From Streptomyces galbus (GTDB lineage: Bacteria; Actinomycetota; Actinomycetes; Streptomycetales; Streptomycetaceae): DNA of 64,000 nucleotides. The stretch spans positions 186,001 to 250,000 of the forward strand of contig NZ_SZPR01000012.1 of NCBI RefSeq assembly GCF_005280195.1, written 5' to 3'. A program made the position numbers and the translations under genes. The notes beneath the pieces were generated by a model. It was not told the origin of the DNA. It saw only the letters and a list, made by a program, of their open reading frames with translations, and did not search any database. Shown here in pieces: positions 16,222 through 24,422 of this stretch (within the stretch, counting starts at the first letter, position 1; the number at the start of each line of letters is the position of its first letter).

Positions 16222-17718
16222 ATGCCCCGCACCTCCACCCGCCTCACCTTCGCGGTCCTCGCGACCGGTGCCGGCGTGTTCTCCATGCTCCAGTCGCTGA
16301 TCGCGCCGGCCCTGCCGACCGTCCAGCACGCCCTGCACACCTCGCAGTCCACCGCGACCTGGGTGATGACGGCCTACCTGCTGTCCGCCTCGGTCTTCAC
16401 CCCGATCCTCGGCCGGGTCGGCGACCTCATCGGCAAGAAGCGCACCCTCGTCGCGGTGCTGCTCGCCGTCCTGGCCGGCTGTCTGCTCGCCGCGCTCGCG
16501 CCGAGCATCGGCGTCCTCATCGTCGCCCGTGTCGTCCAGGGCATCGGCGGCGCCCTGTTCCCGCTGTCCTTCGGCATCATCCGGGACGAGTTCGCGCCCT
16601 CCCGCGTCCCCGGCAGCATCAGCAACCTGTCCGCCGTGATCGCCGCCGGCGGCGGTGTCGGCATGGTGGCCGCCGGGCCCATCGTGTCCGCGCTCGACTA
16701 CCGCTGGCTGTTCTGGATACCGGTCGCCATCGTGGCCGCCGCCACCCTGATCGCCGTCCGCTACGTCCCCGAGTCCCCGCGCCGCACCGGCGGCCGGGTC
16801 AACTGGCTCGGCGCCGTGCTGCTCTCGGGCTGGCTGGTCGCCCTGCTGCTGCCGCTGAGCCAGGCGGGCGTCTGGGGCTGGGGCTCGGCCCGTGTCGTCG
16901 GCCTGTTCGCCCTCTCCGCCGTCCTGTTCGCGCTGTGGCTGACCGGCGAGGCCCGCTCGCGCACCCCGCTGATCGACCTGCGCGTGATGCGGCTGCCCGC
17001 CGTGTGGACCACCAACCTCGCCGCGCTGCTGTTCGGCGCCGGCATGTACGCCATCTGGTCGTTCCTGCCGGGCTTCGTGCAGACGCCGTCGGCCGCGGGC
17101 TACGGCTTCGGCGCCAGTGTCACCGCCTCCGGGCTGCTCATGCTGCCGATGCTCGTCGCGATGTTCGTCTCCGGCGTGCTCAGCGGTCGCCTCGAACCCC
17201 GGCTCGGCGCCAAGACGTTGCTGGTCTCCGGCGCCGCGTTCGGCGCGGTCGCCCTCGCCTTCCTCGCCCTGTGGCACGACACGCAGTGGCAGATCGCCGT
17301 CGTGGCGGGCCTGTTCGGCTTCGGCATCGGCCTGGCCTTCGCCTCGATGGCCAACCTCGTCGTGGGCAGCGTCCCGGCCGAGCAGACCGGCGCCGCGACC
17401 GGCATGAACGCCAACATCCGCACCATCGGCGGCTCCATCGGCGCCGCGGTGACCGGCGTCCTGGTCACCGGCCGGCTCCAGCCCTCGGGCCTGCCGTACG
17501 AGTCCGGCTACACCCACGGCTTCACCCTGCTCGCCGTGCTGTGCCTGGCCGCGGCGCTGGCCGCGCTGCTGGTCCCGGTGCGCCGGGCCGCCGGCGGCCC
17601 GGCCGGGAAGGCGCCGCGTGCCGGCTCCGGGCCCGCCGCGCCCCGACCGGCCGAGCCGGTGCAGTCGTTGCAGCCGGTGGAGCCCGGTGCGCCGGTGGGC
17701 CCCGCGCCCCGCGGCTGA
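16222..17718 (+). CDS. MFS drug transporter, DHA2 family
   Basis: The product is 498 residues with about 14 membrane segments, typical of the EmrB/QacA (DHA2) proton antiporters. Motif A is seen as GRVGDLIGKKRTL after the second helix, and motif C-like glycines lie in the fifth helix. The C-terminal 40 residues are Pro/Ala-rich and probably cytoplasmic. The ATG at 16222 follows GGAGAGG; a frame open further upstream runs through the operators and is not translated. The pump is controlled by the divergent TetR gene and is likely to export a toxic or self-made compound. Confidence 0.9.
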   Translation: MPRTSTRLTFAVLATGAGVFSMLQSLIAPALPTVQHALHTSQSTATWVMTAYLLSASVFTPILGRVGDLIGKKRTLVAVLLAVLAGCLLAALAPSIGVLIVARVVQGIGGALFPLSFGIIRDEFAPSRVPGSISNLSAVIAAGGGVGMVAAGPIVSALDYRWLFWIPVAIVAAATLIAVRYVPESPRRTGGRVNWLGAVLLSGWLVALLLPLSQAGVWGWGSARVVGLFALSAVLFALWLTGEARSRTPLIDLRVMRLPAVWTTNLAALLFGAGMYAIWSFLPGFVQTPSAAGYGFGASVTASGLLMLPMLVAMFVSGVLSGRLEPRLGAKTLLVSGAAFGAVALAFLALWHDTQWQIAVVAGLFGFGIGLAFASMANLVVGSVPAEQTGAATGMNANIRTIGGSIGAAVTGVLVTGRLQPSGLPYESGYTHGFTLLAVLCLAAALAALLVPVRRAAGGPAGKAPRAGSGPAAPRPAEPVQSLQPVEPGAPVGPAPRG

Positions 17719-17783
17719 CCCCGCCGCGCCACCGGGCGGGCCGCCGTGCGCCCGTACGGCCCGCAGGTTCCGCCCGTGCACGA

Positions 17784-17830
17784 AGGGGGCTCCCCGTCCC
17801 TCACCACGCGTGAGGAACGGGGAGCCCCCT
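17784..17830. terminator. Strong bidirectional terminator hairpin
   Basis: Arms of 20 bases (17784-17803 and 17811-17830) pair at 19 of 20 positions around a 7-base loop; the arms begin AGGGGGCTCCCCGT. It lies between the converging MFS and DUF1684 genes and can serve both. Confidence 0.8.
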
Positions 17831-17873
17831 GCCGTCCACGTCGGGACCTGCCGCATCAGGCCCCGCCGCGCGG

Positions 17874-18698
17874 TCAGACCCCGCCGCGCTCCCGCGGGAT
17901 CTTCTGGCCGGCCTCGATCGCCACCGGCAGGCGGTTCTCCGCCGGGGGCAGCGGGCAGGTGGCCAGGTCCGTGTACGCGCACGGCAGGTTCGCGGCGCGG
18001 TTGAAGTCCAGGACCACCGTGCCGTCGGCGGCGGGCGGGTCGAGGGCCAGCGACCGGTTGGCCGCGTAGGTGGTCACCCCGGAGGTCGCGTCGGTGAACA
18101 GCACCGACAGCCGGCCCTCGCCCTGCCCCGGGAACGCCGTCAGGGACAGCGGGCGCCCCTCCCACTCGAACTCGACCCGCCCCGGGGCCTCGTACACGTG
18201 CTCCAGACCCTCGACCGCGGCGCCCACCGTGGTGGGCCGGGGCGTGTCGAACGGGACGTAGCGGCCCGTCACCACCCAGCGCGGGTCGGGGGCGTAGGCG
18301 GGCGTCCCGGTGAACGCCGTGCGCAGCGGCGCGTCCGGGTGACGGGGCCGCACGATGTCGTTGCCGCCGCGCCGGGCGACCTCGATGACGGCGTCGCCCC
18401 AGACCGCGTCGACACCGCCGCGCTCGGGCAGCACACCGAAGCGGTGCTCGCCGTGCACGGGCGTTCCGTCGACGACCAGCTCCTCCCCCTCGTCGAGCCG
18501 GACGACGACCCCCTCGGGGCCGGTGTGCCACGCACCGGGCGCGTCCGGGAAGCGCTGCGGGCGCTCGTCCAGCCAGTGCAGGCTGGTGATCGCCAGGAAG
18601 CCGTGCGGCGCGGCGAGCCGGGCCTCCTGGGCGCGGTACCACTCCAGCCAGGTCTCGGTGAAGGCGTGCAGGTCGGTCGTGGTCGCCTCGGTGGTCAT
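17874..18698 (-). CDS. DUF1684 domain-containing protein
   Basis: The product is 274 residues of the DUF1684 family. Recognisable features are FLAITSLHWLDE near residues 34-45, the central FTGTPAYAPDPRWVVTGRYVPF, and the C-terminal DFNRAANLPCAYTDLATCPLPPAENRLPVAIEAGQK, which is the most conserved block of the family. No signal peptide is present and no biochemical role is established that I know of. It is the distal gene of the minus-strand monooxygenase run, separated from it by 120 bases, so a role in handling an oxidised or released product is possible but unproven. Confidence 0.85.
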   Translation of the reverse strand: MTTEATTTDLHAFTETWLEWYRAQEARLAAPHGFLAITSLHWLDERPQRFPDAPGAWHTGPEGVVVRLDEGEELVVDGTPVHGEHRFGVLPERGGVDAVWGDAVIEVARRGGNDIVRPRHPDAPLRTAFTGTPAYAPDPRWVVTGRYVPFDTPRPTTVGAAVEGLEHVYEAPGRVEFEWEGRPLSLTAFPGQGEGRLSVLFTDATSGVTTYAANRSLALDPPAADGTVVLDFNRAANLPCAYTDLATCPLPPAENRLPVAIEAGQKIPRERGGV

Positions 18699-18818
18699 GC
18701 GTTCTCCTTCGTCGGGCGGGGCCGCGGCCCCGCGCCAGGTGTGTCGGGCGGGACACCCTTCAGGGCGCGCCCCGCTTCCCGGTCCGTGCCGTGACGGGCA
18801 TGCGGCCGGCCGGTGTGG

Positions 18819-19754
18819 TCAGCGGGCGGCCAGGTCGCCCAGGAGGTCCCAGGTGCGCCGGCGGGCCGCGTCGCCCGCGGTCTCGGTGCCCGCGAACACG
18901 ACCTCGGTGGCACCGGCGTCGCGGTACCGCCGTACCTCGGCCTCGACGGTCCGCTCGTCGCCGATCACGGCGACGTCGGCGGCCCGGCGTGCGCCCGACA
19001 GCTCGATGACCCGGGCGTAGGACGGGAACTGCTCGTAGAACGCCAGGCGTTCCAGGGCCTCGGCGCGCACCGCGTCCGCGTCGTCCGTGACCACGCCGAA
19101 CACCAGCGCCACGACCCGGGGCGCGGGGCGGCCCGCCGCCTCGGCCGCCCGGGTCAGCGCGGGCACGATGTGGTCGGCCAGGGCGCGCGGCCCCGCCAGG
19201 TACGGCAGGATGCCGTCGGCCAGTTCACCGCTGGCCCGCAGCGCCTGCGGGCCCATCGCGGCGACCAGCAGCGGTACCCCGCCCTCGGCCCCCGGCACCC
19301 GCGCCGGCAGCGGGGTGCGGGCGGTGAGCAGTTCGCCCTGGAAGTCGGCCGTGCCGTGCTCGGTCAACTGCCGCAGGGCGGTGAGGAACTCGCGCAGCCG
19401 GGCGATGGGGCGTTCGTAGGGCAAGCCGAAGCCGGTCTCCGTGAGCGGCTTGGTGCCCAGGGCCAGCCCGAGGTGGTAGCGGCCGTGGGTCGCCGCCTGC
19501 GCGGTCTGCGCCTGGCTGGAGACCAGCAGGGGATGACGGCCGAAGACCGGGATCGCGGAGGTGCCCACGTGCAGCCCGGGCACCTCGCGCCCCACCAGGG
19601 CCGCCAGCTGGGGCGAGTCCGCCCCGAAGGTCTGGCCGAACCAGGCCGACCGCAGTCCGGCGGCCGCCGCCTCCCTGGCCAACTCCACCGTGGCGTCGAC
19701 CTGGTTGGGCGCGTCGGCCGCGTTGAGCGCCACTCCCACCGTCACGCCGCTCAC
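18819..19754 (-). CDS. LLM-class oxidoreductase, F420-dependent type
   Basis: The product is 311 residues, a luciferase-like (alpha/beta)8 barrel. VGVALNAADAPNQVDATVELAREAAAAG begins the barrel and VFGRHPLLVSSQAQTAQ follows. HGRYHLGLALGTK is the typical flavin-binding loop of the F420-dependent subgroup. The GTG start at 19754 overlaps the stop of the preceding monooxygenase (GTGA), so translation is coupled. It is third in a four-gene minus-strand set devoted to flavin-dependent oxidation. Whether it uses F420 or FMN cannot be settled by eye. Confidence 0.85.
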   Translation of the reverse strand: MSGVTVGVALNAADAPNQVDATVELAREAAAAGLRSAWFGQTFGADSPQLAALVGREVPGLHVGTSAIPVFGRHPLLVSSQAQTAQAATHGRYHLGLALGTKPLTETGFGLPYERPIARLREFLTALRQLTEHGTADFQGELLTARTPLPARVPGAEGGVPLLVAAMGPQALRASGELADGILPYLAGPRALADHIVPALTRAAEAAGRPAPRVVALVFGVVTDDADAVRAEALERLAFYEQFPSYARVIELSGARRAADVAVIGDERTVEAEVRRYRDAGATEVVFAGTETAGDAARRRTWDLLGDLAAR

Positions 19755-21151
19755 CCGGCCTGACGCCGGTCGGCCGCCGACCGGTGGGTGAGGGGCTCGC
19801 GCAGGCCGAGGTGCTCGCGCAGCGTGGTGCCGGTGTACCCGGTGCGGTACACGCCGCGTTCCTGCAGCTCCGGGACGAGCAGGTCGACGATGTCGTCCAG
19901 TCCCTCGGGGATGAGGTACGGCGTGATGTTGAAGCCGTCGACGGCGCCGTGCCGCGCGTAGTGGGCGAACTTGTCGGCCAGCCCCGAGGGGGTGCCCACG
20001 TGTCCGCGCTGCGGGCCCAGGGCGATCACCGTCTCGCGCAGCGACCAGCCGTGCGCCTGCGCCTCGGCCCGCCACCGGTCCACGACCTGGCGCGGGTCGG
20101 CGACGCGCCGGGAGCCGAACGAGCCGTCGTTCTCGGTGACGACCGGGTCCTCCTTCGGCAGCGGCCCGTCGGCGTCCCGGTCGGACAGGTCGATACCCCA
20201 CAGCAGCCCCGCGATGCCCAACGCCGTGGCAGGCGTGACCTGCTGCAGGCGCACCCAGCGCTTCTTCTCCTCCGCCTCCTCCTCGGTGGCACCGATGATG
20301 ATCTCGGTGCCGGGGAGGATGCGCAGGTCGTCCTCGGGTCTGCCGACCGCCCGCAGCCGGCGCCGGATGTCCTCGGCGAACGCCAGCGCGTCGTCGAAGT
20401 CGCCGCCGTGGGCGGAGAAGATGACGTCCGCGTTGCGGGCGGCGAAGTCCCGTCCGTCACCCGAGTCGCCGGCCTGGAAGATCACCGGGTGCCCCTGGGG
20501 ACTGCGCGGCAGGGTCGGGGCGAGGTCGACGTCGAACTGCGGGCCGCGGTGGCGGACCCGGTGCACGGCGCCCGGCCGCGACCAGGCGGGCGCGCCCGCG
20601 GAACCGGCGACCGCGCCGTCCTCCCAGCCGTCCCACAGCGCGCGGGCCACCGTCAGGAACTCCTCGGCGCGCCGGTAGCGGTCGGCGTGGTCGAGGTAGC
20701 CGCCGCGGCGGAAGTTGGCACCGGTCCAGGCGTTGTCCGTGGTCACCACGTTCCACCCGGCGCGCCCCTCGGAGAGCAGGTCGAGGCCGGACAGGCGGCG
20801 GGCGAGGTCGGCGGGCTCGTTGTAGGTGGAGTTGGAGGTGGAGACCAGCCCGATGCGCCGGGTGACCGCGGCCAGCGCGGCGAGCTGGGTGACGGCGTCC
20901 GGGCGGCCGGCCACGTCGAGGTCGTGGATGCGGCCGTCGACCTCGCGCAGCCGCAGCCCCTCACCGAGGAAGAACGCGTCGAACAGGCCGCGTTCGGCGG
21001 TCTGCGCCACACGGCGGAAGGAGGCGGGGTCGATCTGGGAGCCGCTCTCCGGGGCGGACCAGACCGTCCAGTGGTTCACGCCCTGGAAGAACACCCCGAA
21101 GTGCAGCCGGGCGTCCGGCCGGGGGACGTCGAGGGGGTCGGTGCGGGTCAT
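19751..21151 (-). CDS. NtaA/SnaA/DszA-family flavin monooxygenase
   Basis: The product is 466 residues, the usual length of this FMNH2-dependent group (nitrilotriacetate, pristinamycin and dibenzothiophene-sulfone monooxygenases). Signature segments are FGVFFQGVNHWTVWSAPESGSQIDP near the start, SEGRAGWNVVTTDNAWTGANFRRGG in the middle, and SPQGHPVIFQAGDS. It overlaps its neighbours at both ends (ATGA with the upstream gene, GTGA with the downstream gene). It is a paralogue of the protein at 34045-35418. In this leader-peptide-controlled locus the likely job is oxidative release of sulfur from an organosulfur compound. Confidence 0.88.
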   Translation of the reverse strand: MTRTDPLDVPRPDARLHFGVFFQGVNHWTVWSAPESGSQIDPASFRRVAQTAERGLFDAFFLGEGLRLREVDGRIHDLDVAGRPDAVTQLAALAAVTRRIGLVSTSNSTYNEPADLARRLSGLDLLSEGRAGWNVVTTDNAWTGANFRRGGYLDHADRYRRAEEFLTVARALWDGWEDGAVAGSAGAPAWSRPGAVHRVRHRGPQFDVDLAPTLPRSPQGHPVIFQAGDSGDGRDFAARNADVIFSAHGGDFDDALAFAEDIRRRLRAVGRPEDDLRILPGTEIIIGATEEEAEEKKRWVRLQQVTPATALGIAGLLWGIDLSDRDADGPLPKEDPVVTENDGSFGSRRVADPRQVVDRWRAEAQAHGWSLRETVIALGPQRGHVGTPSGLADKFAHYARHGAVDGFNITPYLIPEGLDDIVDLLVPELQERGVYRTGYTGTTLREHLGLREPLTHRSAADRRQAG

Positions 21152-22248
21152 CGGGCTTCCTCCAGGGCGGCCGGGGCGGCGAAGCGGTTGGCGGGGCGCT
21201 CCAGACCGAGGGTCGAGCGCAGGGACGTGCCGGGCAACGGGCGGGCGACGAGGCGCCGCTCGGACAGGGCTGGCAGGACGAGACGGGACAGCACGGGCAG
21301 GTCCTCGTCGAGCACCAGCGGCCGCAGCCGTACGCCGTCGACATGGCGGCTCAACTCGGCCAGCAGGGAAACGAGTTGCTCGGCCGGTCCGACGTGCCGC
21401 AGCCGGCCCCGGTCGGTCCACGGCGCGTGCCGCTCCAGGTCCGCCACCCGCTCGGCCCCGGTCGCGTCCGGCGTGTCCAGCGCCACCTCGACCTCGGCGA
21501 AGACCCGGGGCGTGCCCGCGCCCGCGGCGGCCGTGGCGACCCCGGCGACGTCGCGGCCCCCGACGAGGGCGACGTCGAGCAGGCCGGCGGGCACCCGCTC
21601 CGGGCGGCCCAGGACGACGAGCTGGCCCTGCGGCGGGCGCGGCACGATCGCCGGGCCCTTCACGGCGTAGGTCTCCCCGGTGAAGTCGACGTAGTGCAGG
21701 CGGTCCCGGTCGAGGTAGCGGCTGGTGGCCACCGACCGCACCACCGCGTCGTCCTCCCAGGAGTCCCACAGGGCCCGCGCCACCGTGACCCCGTCGCGCG
21801 ACTCCCGGGCCCGCGCCTCGGCGCCGTCGACCGGCTCACGCCCCCAGGCGCGCGCCGCCCCGAGCAGTTCCTCCTCCGTCACGACCCACCCGGCGCGCCC
21901 GGCGGAGATGTGGTCCAGGGACGCCAACTGGCTGGAGACGTGGAAGGGTTCGGCGTACGTCACCGGGACGACCGGCGCGATCCCGATGGTGCTGGTGGAC
22001 GCGGCGACGAACGCGGCGCGTTCGACCGCGCCGATCCGGCCCACCGGGTCCGGGGAACTCCCGGGCGGCAGCACGCCGTCGTCGAGGGTGATCAGGGTGA
22101 ACCCGGCGTTCTCCGCGACGGCGGCGACGCGGGCCACGCGGCGCGGGGTGAGCAACTGGTCGGGCGAGTGGGCGGCGCGGCGCCAGGCCGCGGGGTGGGC
22201 GCCGTCGCCGTCGAGCTCGACGGCGAGGTGCAGGGCGGGTCCGGACAA
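21148..22248 (-). CDS. LLM-class flavin monooxygenase (SnaA-like), first gene of minus sulfur operon
   Basis: The product is 366 residues from a TTG at 22248, which has GGAAGGA six bases before it. A GTG at 22269 is in frame but lacks a ribosome site. Barrel features include LHLAVELDGDGAHPAAW, SAGRAGWVVTEEE and the segment DSWEDDAVVRSVATSRYLDRDRLHYVDFTGETY, which is shared almost word for word with the protein at 32793-34022, its paralogue. It overlaps the next monooxygenase by four bases. A 38-residue leader peptide precedes it by about 240 bases. Inferred role: monooxygenation of a sulfur-containing substrate. Confidence 0.85.
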   Translation of the reverse strand: MSGPALHLAVELDGDGAHPAAWRRAAHSPDQLLTPRRVARVAAVAENAGFTLITLDDGVLPPGSSPDPVGRIGAVERAAFVAASTSTIGIAPVVPVTYAEPFHVSSQLASLDHISAGRAGWVVTEEELLGAARAWGREPVDGAEARARESRDGVTVARALWDSWEDDAVVRSVATSRYLDRDRLHYVDFTGETYAVKGPAIVPRPPQGQLVVLGRPERVPAGLLDVALVGGRDVAGVATAAAGAGTPRVFAEVEVALDTPDATGAERVADLERHAPWTDRGRLRHVGPAEQLVSLLAELSRHVDGVRLRPLVLDEDLPVLSRLVLPALSERRLVARPLPGTSLRSTLGLERPANRFAAPAALEEAR

Positions 22249-22487
22249 GGCGGTTCCTTCCGGGGACACGAGTCACGCCGGTGCGGGCGGGGACTCGGCG
22301 GTACGGGGCCACGACGGGACGCCCGGCCGGCCGGGGCGACGGGACGGGCCGGCGGCGGACGGACGTGACGGGGGGAGCTGGGAGAAGCTGAAGGCGCCAG
22401 GCCTCAGGCGACGGTGCGACAGGCGTCAGGCGTCAGGTGCCGGACGCGGACGCGGCAGGCCGGGCGTGGCGCGTCACGCGCACGCGG

Positions 22488-22604
22488 TCAGCCCCGGGCG
22501 GAAGGACAGACGGCGGACGAGGTGCGGCAGTAGTCGACGTGCCGCCGGGTGATCAGCCGCGCACCCGTGCACGCACCCCGAGGTGCCGCGCCAGGTACGT
22601 CCAT
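22488..22604 (-). CDS. Sulfur-type leader peptide
   Basis: The ORF is 38 codons with ATG at 22604 and GGAGG eight bases upstream. The core TRRHVDYCRTSSAVC matches the motif (S/T)-R-R-x-(V/I)-D-L-x-R-V-x-S-A-x-C, which I know from short Streptomyces peptides annotated as putative leader peptides upstream of sulfur-metabolism genes. It contains three cysteines (C12, C26, C33), so cysteine-dependent ribosome pausing is a reasonable control mechanism. It precedes the monooxygenase operon that starts at 22248. Confidence 0.75.
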   Translation of the reverse strand: MDVPGAAPRGACTGARLITRRHVDYCRTSSAVCPSARG

Positions 22605-22635
22605 CGAGGGCCTCCACCCGCCAGAAACTTGTGGT

Positions 22636-22655
22636 TTCAACGTACTTCAACGTAC
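22636..22655. repeat. Two perfect tandem copies of TTCAACGTAC
   Basis: The ten-base unit is repeated exactly at 22636-22645 and 22646-22655, spanning the stop codon of the minus-strand gene that ends at 22647 and lying just upstream of the leader-peptide ORF at 22604. It may be a tandem binding site or part of the leader's promoter. Confidence 0.6.
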
Positions 22656-23723
22656 GTGCTCGGCCCCGGCGGATGTCAAGGGCGCCCGGGGTCCGGGCAT
22701 GCCCTCCGCGGCGGGCCGCCAGCCGAGTTCCGGTGCGATCAGGTGGCGCACGTCGTGCAGGATCTGCTCGTAGTCGGCCTGCCGGAACTCGTACGGCAGC
22801 TCCAGCCGCAGCTCGGACACCGTGCCGACCACGGGGTCCGCGGCCAGCCGCTCCAGGATCTGCTCGGCGGTGCCCACCAGGTCCGGGGCGAACAGCGTGC
22901 GGCGCGGCCCCTGCGGCGCGAGGGTGCGCTCGTGGCGGCTCGCGGCGTAGGCGCGGTAGCGAGCCCGGGTAGGGGCGTCGGCGCCGTCGGTCGGCACGAT
23001 GACCCGGCCCAGCGCCACCCGGGTCGGGGGCCGCCCGTCGCCCAGCGCGCCCCGGTAGGTGTCCAGCAGCGCCGCCTGGGCGGTGGCGAAGTCGTCGCTG
23101 TCCTCGCCGGCGACGATGTTGCCGGTGAGCAGGTTCAGTCCGTGCTCGCCGGCCCAGCGGGCCGAGCGCAGGCTGCTCGCGCCGTGCCAGACCCGGTCCA
23201 CGAGCCCTTCGGCGTGGGGCTGGAGCCGGGGCCGCTGGACGTTGCCGGGCGAGTGGATCACCGTGTCCGGGCCGCCGAGGTAGTCGCCGCGCAGGTGGTC
23301 GACGACGCGGGCGATCCTGCCGTACGACAGGTCCAGGGAGCGCCAGTCGCCGTCGTGCACGACGTCGCCGAGGAGCTCGGCGTGCGGCATGCCGGTGCTG
23401 AACCCGGCCTGCAGCCGGCCGCGGGACAGGACGTCGGCCAGGGCCAGGTCCTCGGCCAGACGGAACGGGTTCTCGTACCCGATGGGGATGACCGCGGTGC
23501 CCAGCTCGATCCGCGCGGTGCGCTGACCGGCCGCGGCGAGGAACACGGCGGCCGAGCCGACGCCGTGCTCCAGGTGGCGCTGGCGGATCCAGGCACCGTC
23601 GTAGCCGAGCCGCTCCCCGTACGCGAACAGCCGGAGCGTCTCCTCCAGGCCGGTGTACGGGTCGTCGTCGGCGAAGTTGCCCGGTGTCAGGAAGGCCAGG
23701 GAGGTGATCCGGGGTGTGCTCAT
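22647..23723 (-). CDS. LLM-class flavin-dependent oxidoreductase
   Basis: The product is 358 residues. Barrel segments are RITSLAFLTPGNFADDDPYTGLEETLRLFAYGERLGYDGAWIRQRH at the start, RIELGTAVIPIGYENPFRLAEDLALADVLSRGRLQAGFSTG (flavin phosphate loop region) and VDRVWHGASSLRSARWAGEHGLNLL. It belongs to a branch of luciferase-like proteins that often sit with ABC importers in organosulfur loci. GAGGAC precedes the ATG at 23723. The gene is monocistronic, preceded by its own leader peptide (23908-23991) and followed closely by the next leader. Substrate unknown. Confidence 0.86.
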   Translation of the reverse strand: MSTPRITSLAFLTPGNFADDDPYTGLEETLRLFAYGERLGYDGAWIRQRHLEHGVGSAAVFLAAAGQRTARIELGTAVIPIGYENPFRLAEDLALADVLSRGRLQAGFSTGMPHAELLGDVVHDGDWRSLDLSYGRIARVVDHLRGDYLGGPDTVIHSPGNVQRPRLQPHAEGLVDRVWHGASSLRSARWAGEHGLNLLTGNIVAGEDSDDFATAQAALLDTYRGALGDGRPPTRVALGRVIVPTDGADAPTRARYRAYAASRHERTLAPQGPRRTLFAPDLVGTAEQILERLAADPVVGTVSELRLELPYEFRQADYEQILHDVRHLIAPELGWRPAAEGMPGPRAPLTSAGAEHVR

Positions 23724-23907
23724 ACGGCGTTCGTCCTCACGGAGTGGCGGCCCCGGCGCGCGGACCGGCGGCGGACCGGGCGCGCCGGGTCGGGGATGGC
23801 CCCCGGGGGCGGGGAAGAGGCACAACGGGGGTGCGCTGAACGAAGCGTGACGGCGCGTCAGGTGTCGGCGCCGGCCGCGCGGGTCCCCTGTGCGGGTCGC
23901 GGGGTGG

Positions 23908-23991
23908 TCAGTGACCGGTGGCGCGACAGAGCGCGGCGGCGACCCGGACCAGGTCGACGCAGCGTCGGCAGGTCAGCGACGGGCGCGGCAT
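23908..23991 (-). CDS. Sulfur-type leader peptide, probably leaderless
   Basis: The ORF is 27 codons. LTCRRCVDLVRVAAALC carries the leader motif, with three cysteines (C8, C11 and C22). The ATG at 23991 falls where transcription should begin from the promoter at 23998-24026, and no Shine-Dalgarno exists, so translation probably starts at the 5' end of the message. It lies 184 bases upstream of the flavin oxidoreductase that starts at 23723. Confidence 0.75.
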   Translation of the reverse strand: MPRPSLTCRRCVDLVRVAAALCRATGH

Positions 23992-23997
23992 GGGTCG

Positions 23998-24026
23998 ATG
24001 CAAACACGGCCGGTCGCGGGCGTCAA
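23998..24026 (-). promoter_or_regulatory. Promoter of the leader peptide / flavin oxidoreductase unit
   Basis: Read on the minus strand, TTGACG (24026-24021) and TTGCAT (24003-23998) are separated by 17 bases. The predicted transcription start coincides with the leader-peptide ATG at 23991. Confidence 0.6.
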
Positions 24027-24120
24027 CGCGCCCCCGGCGGGGGAGGCGTGCGGGGCGCGCGGGTCCCGCACCCCGAGATGCGTGGTGGACGCACCTTCCC
24101 GGGTGTGCTTTGATCCGCCC

Positions 24121-24210
24121 ATGGCGATCACCGGTCCGGCCCTCGCGGCGCCGCTCGACCCGTTCTGGGTGAGCCGCCGTGCCGACCAGTTCGACCAGGT
24201 CTGTCGCTGA
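24121..24210 (+). CDS. Possible fifth short leader ORF upstream of the MFS gene
   Basis: A 29-codon frame ends in WVSRRADQFDQVCR; the SRR...VC ending resembles the other leaders loosely but lacks the D-L-x-R-V spacing. A -10-like TTTGAT (24109-24114) ends seven bases before the ATG, so it could be a leaderless uORF. Evidence is weaker than for the four clear leaders. Confidence 0.4.
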   Translation: MAITGPALAAPLDPFWVSRRADQFDQVCR

Positions 24211-24350
24211 CCCCGTCCGACGGCCCGCGCTCCTCCCGTCACCGCTCCCCGCCGTTTCCCCGCGTCCCCTCTCCCGCACGCTGTCCGGCCTCGCCGACAC
24301 GCCCCGCAGCGCGCGCCGTCGAGCCATCCGCCGGTCCGAAGGAACTTTCC

Positions 24351-24422
24351 ATGCCGCCCCTGCCCGCTGCCCCGCACGCCGCCGCCGTCGGTCCCGCGCC
24401 CGCCCGCAACCGGCGGCCGTAG
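24351..24422 (+). CDS. 23-codon ORF in frame with and abutting the MFS gene (amber stop at 24420)
   Basis: An ATG at 24351 with AAGGAA seven bases upstream opens a Pro/Ala-rich 23-residue frame that ends at TAG (24420-24422). The ATG of the MFS gene follows immediately in the same frame. Either this is the original start of the transporter, now separated by a nonsense codon, or it is a translated uORF coupled to it. Confidence 0.45.
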   Translation: MPPLPAAPHAAAVGPAPARNRRP

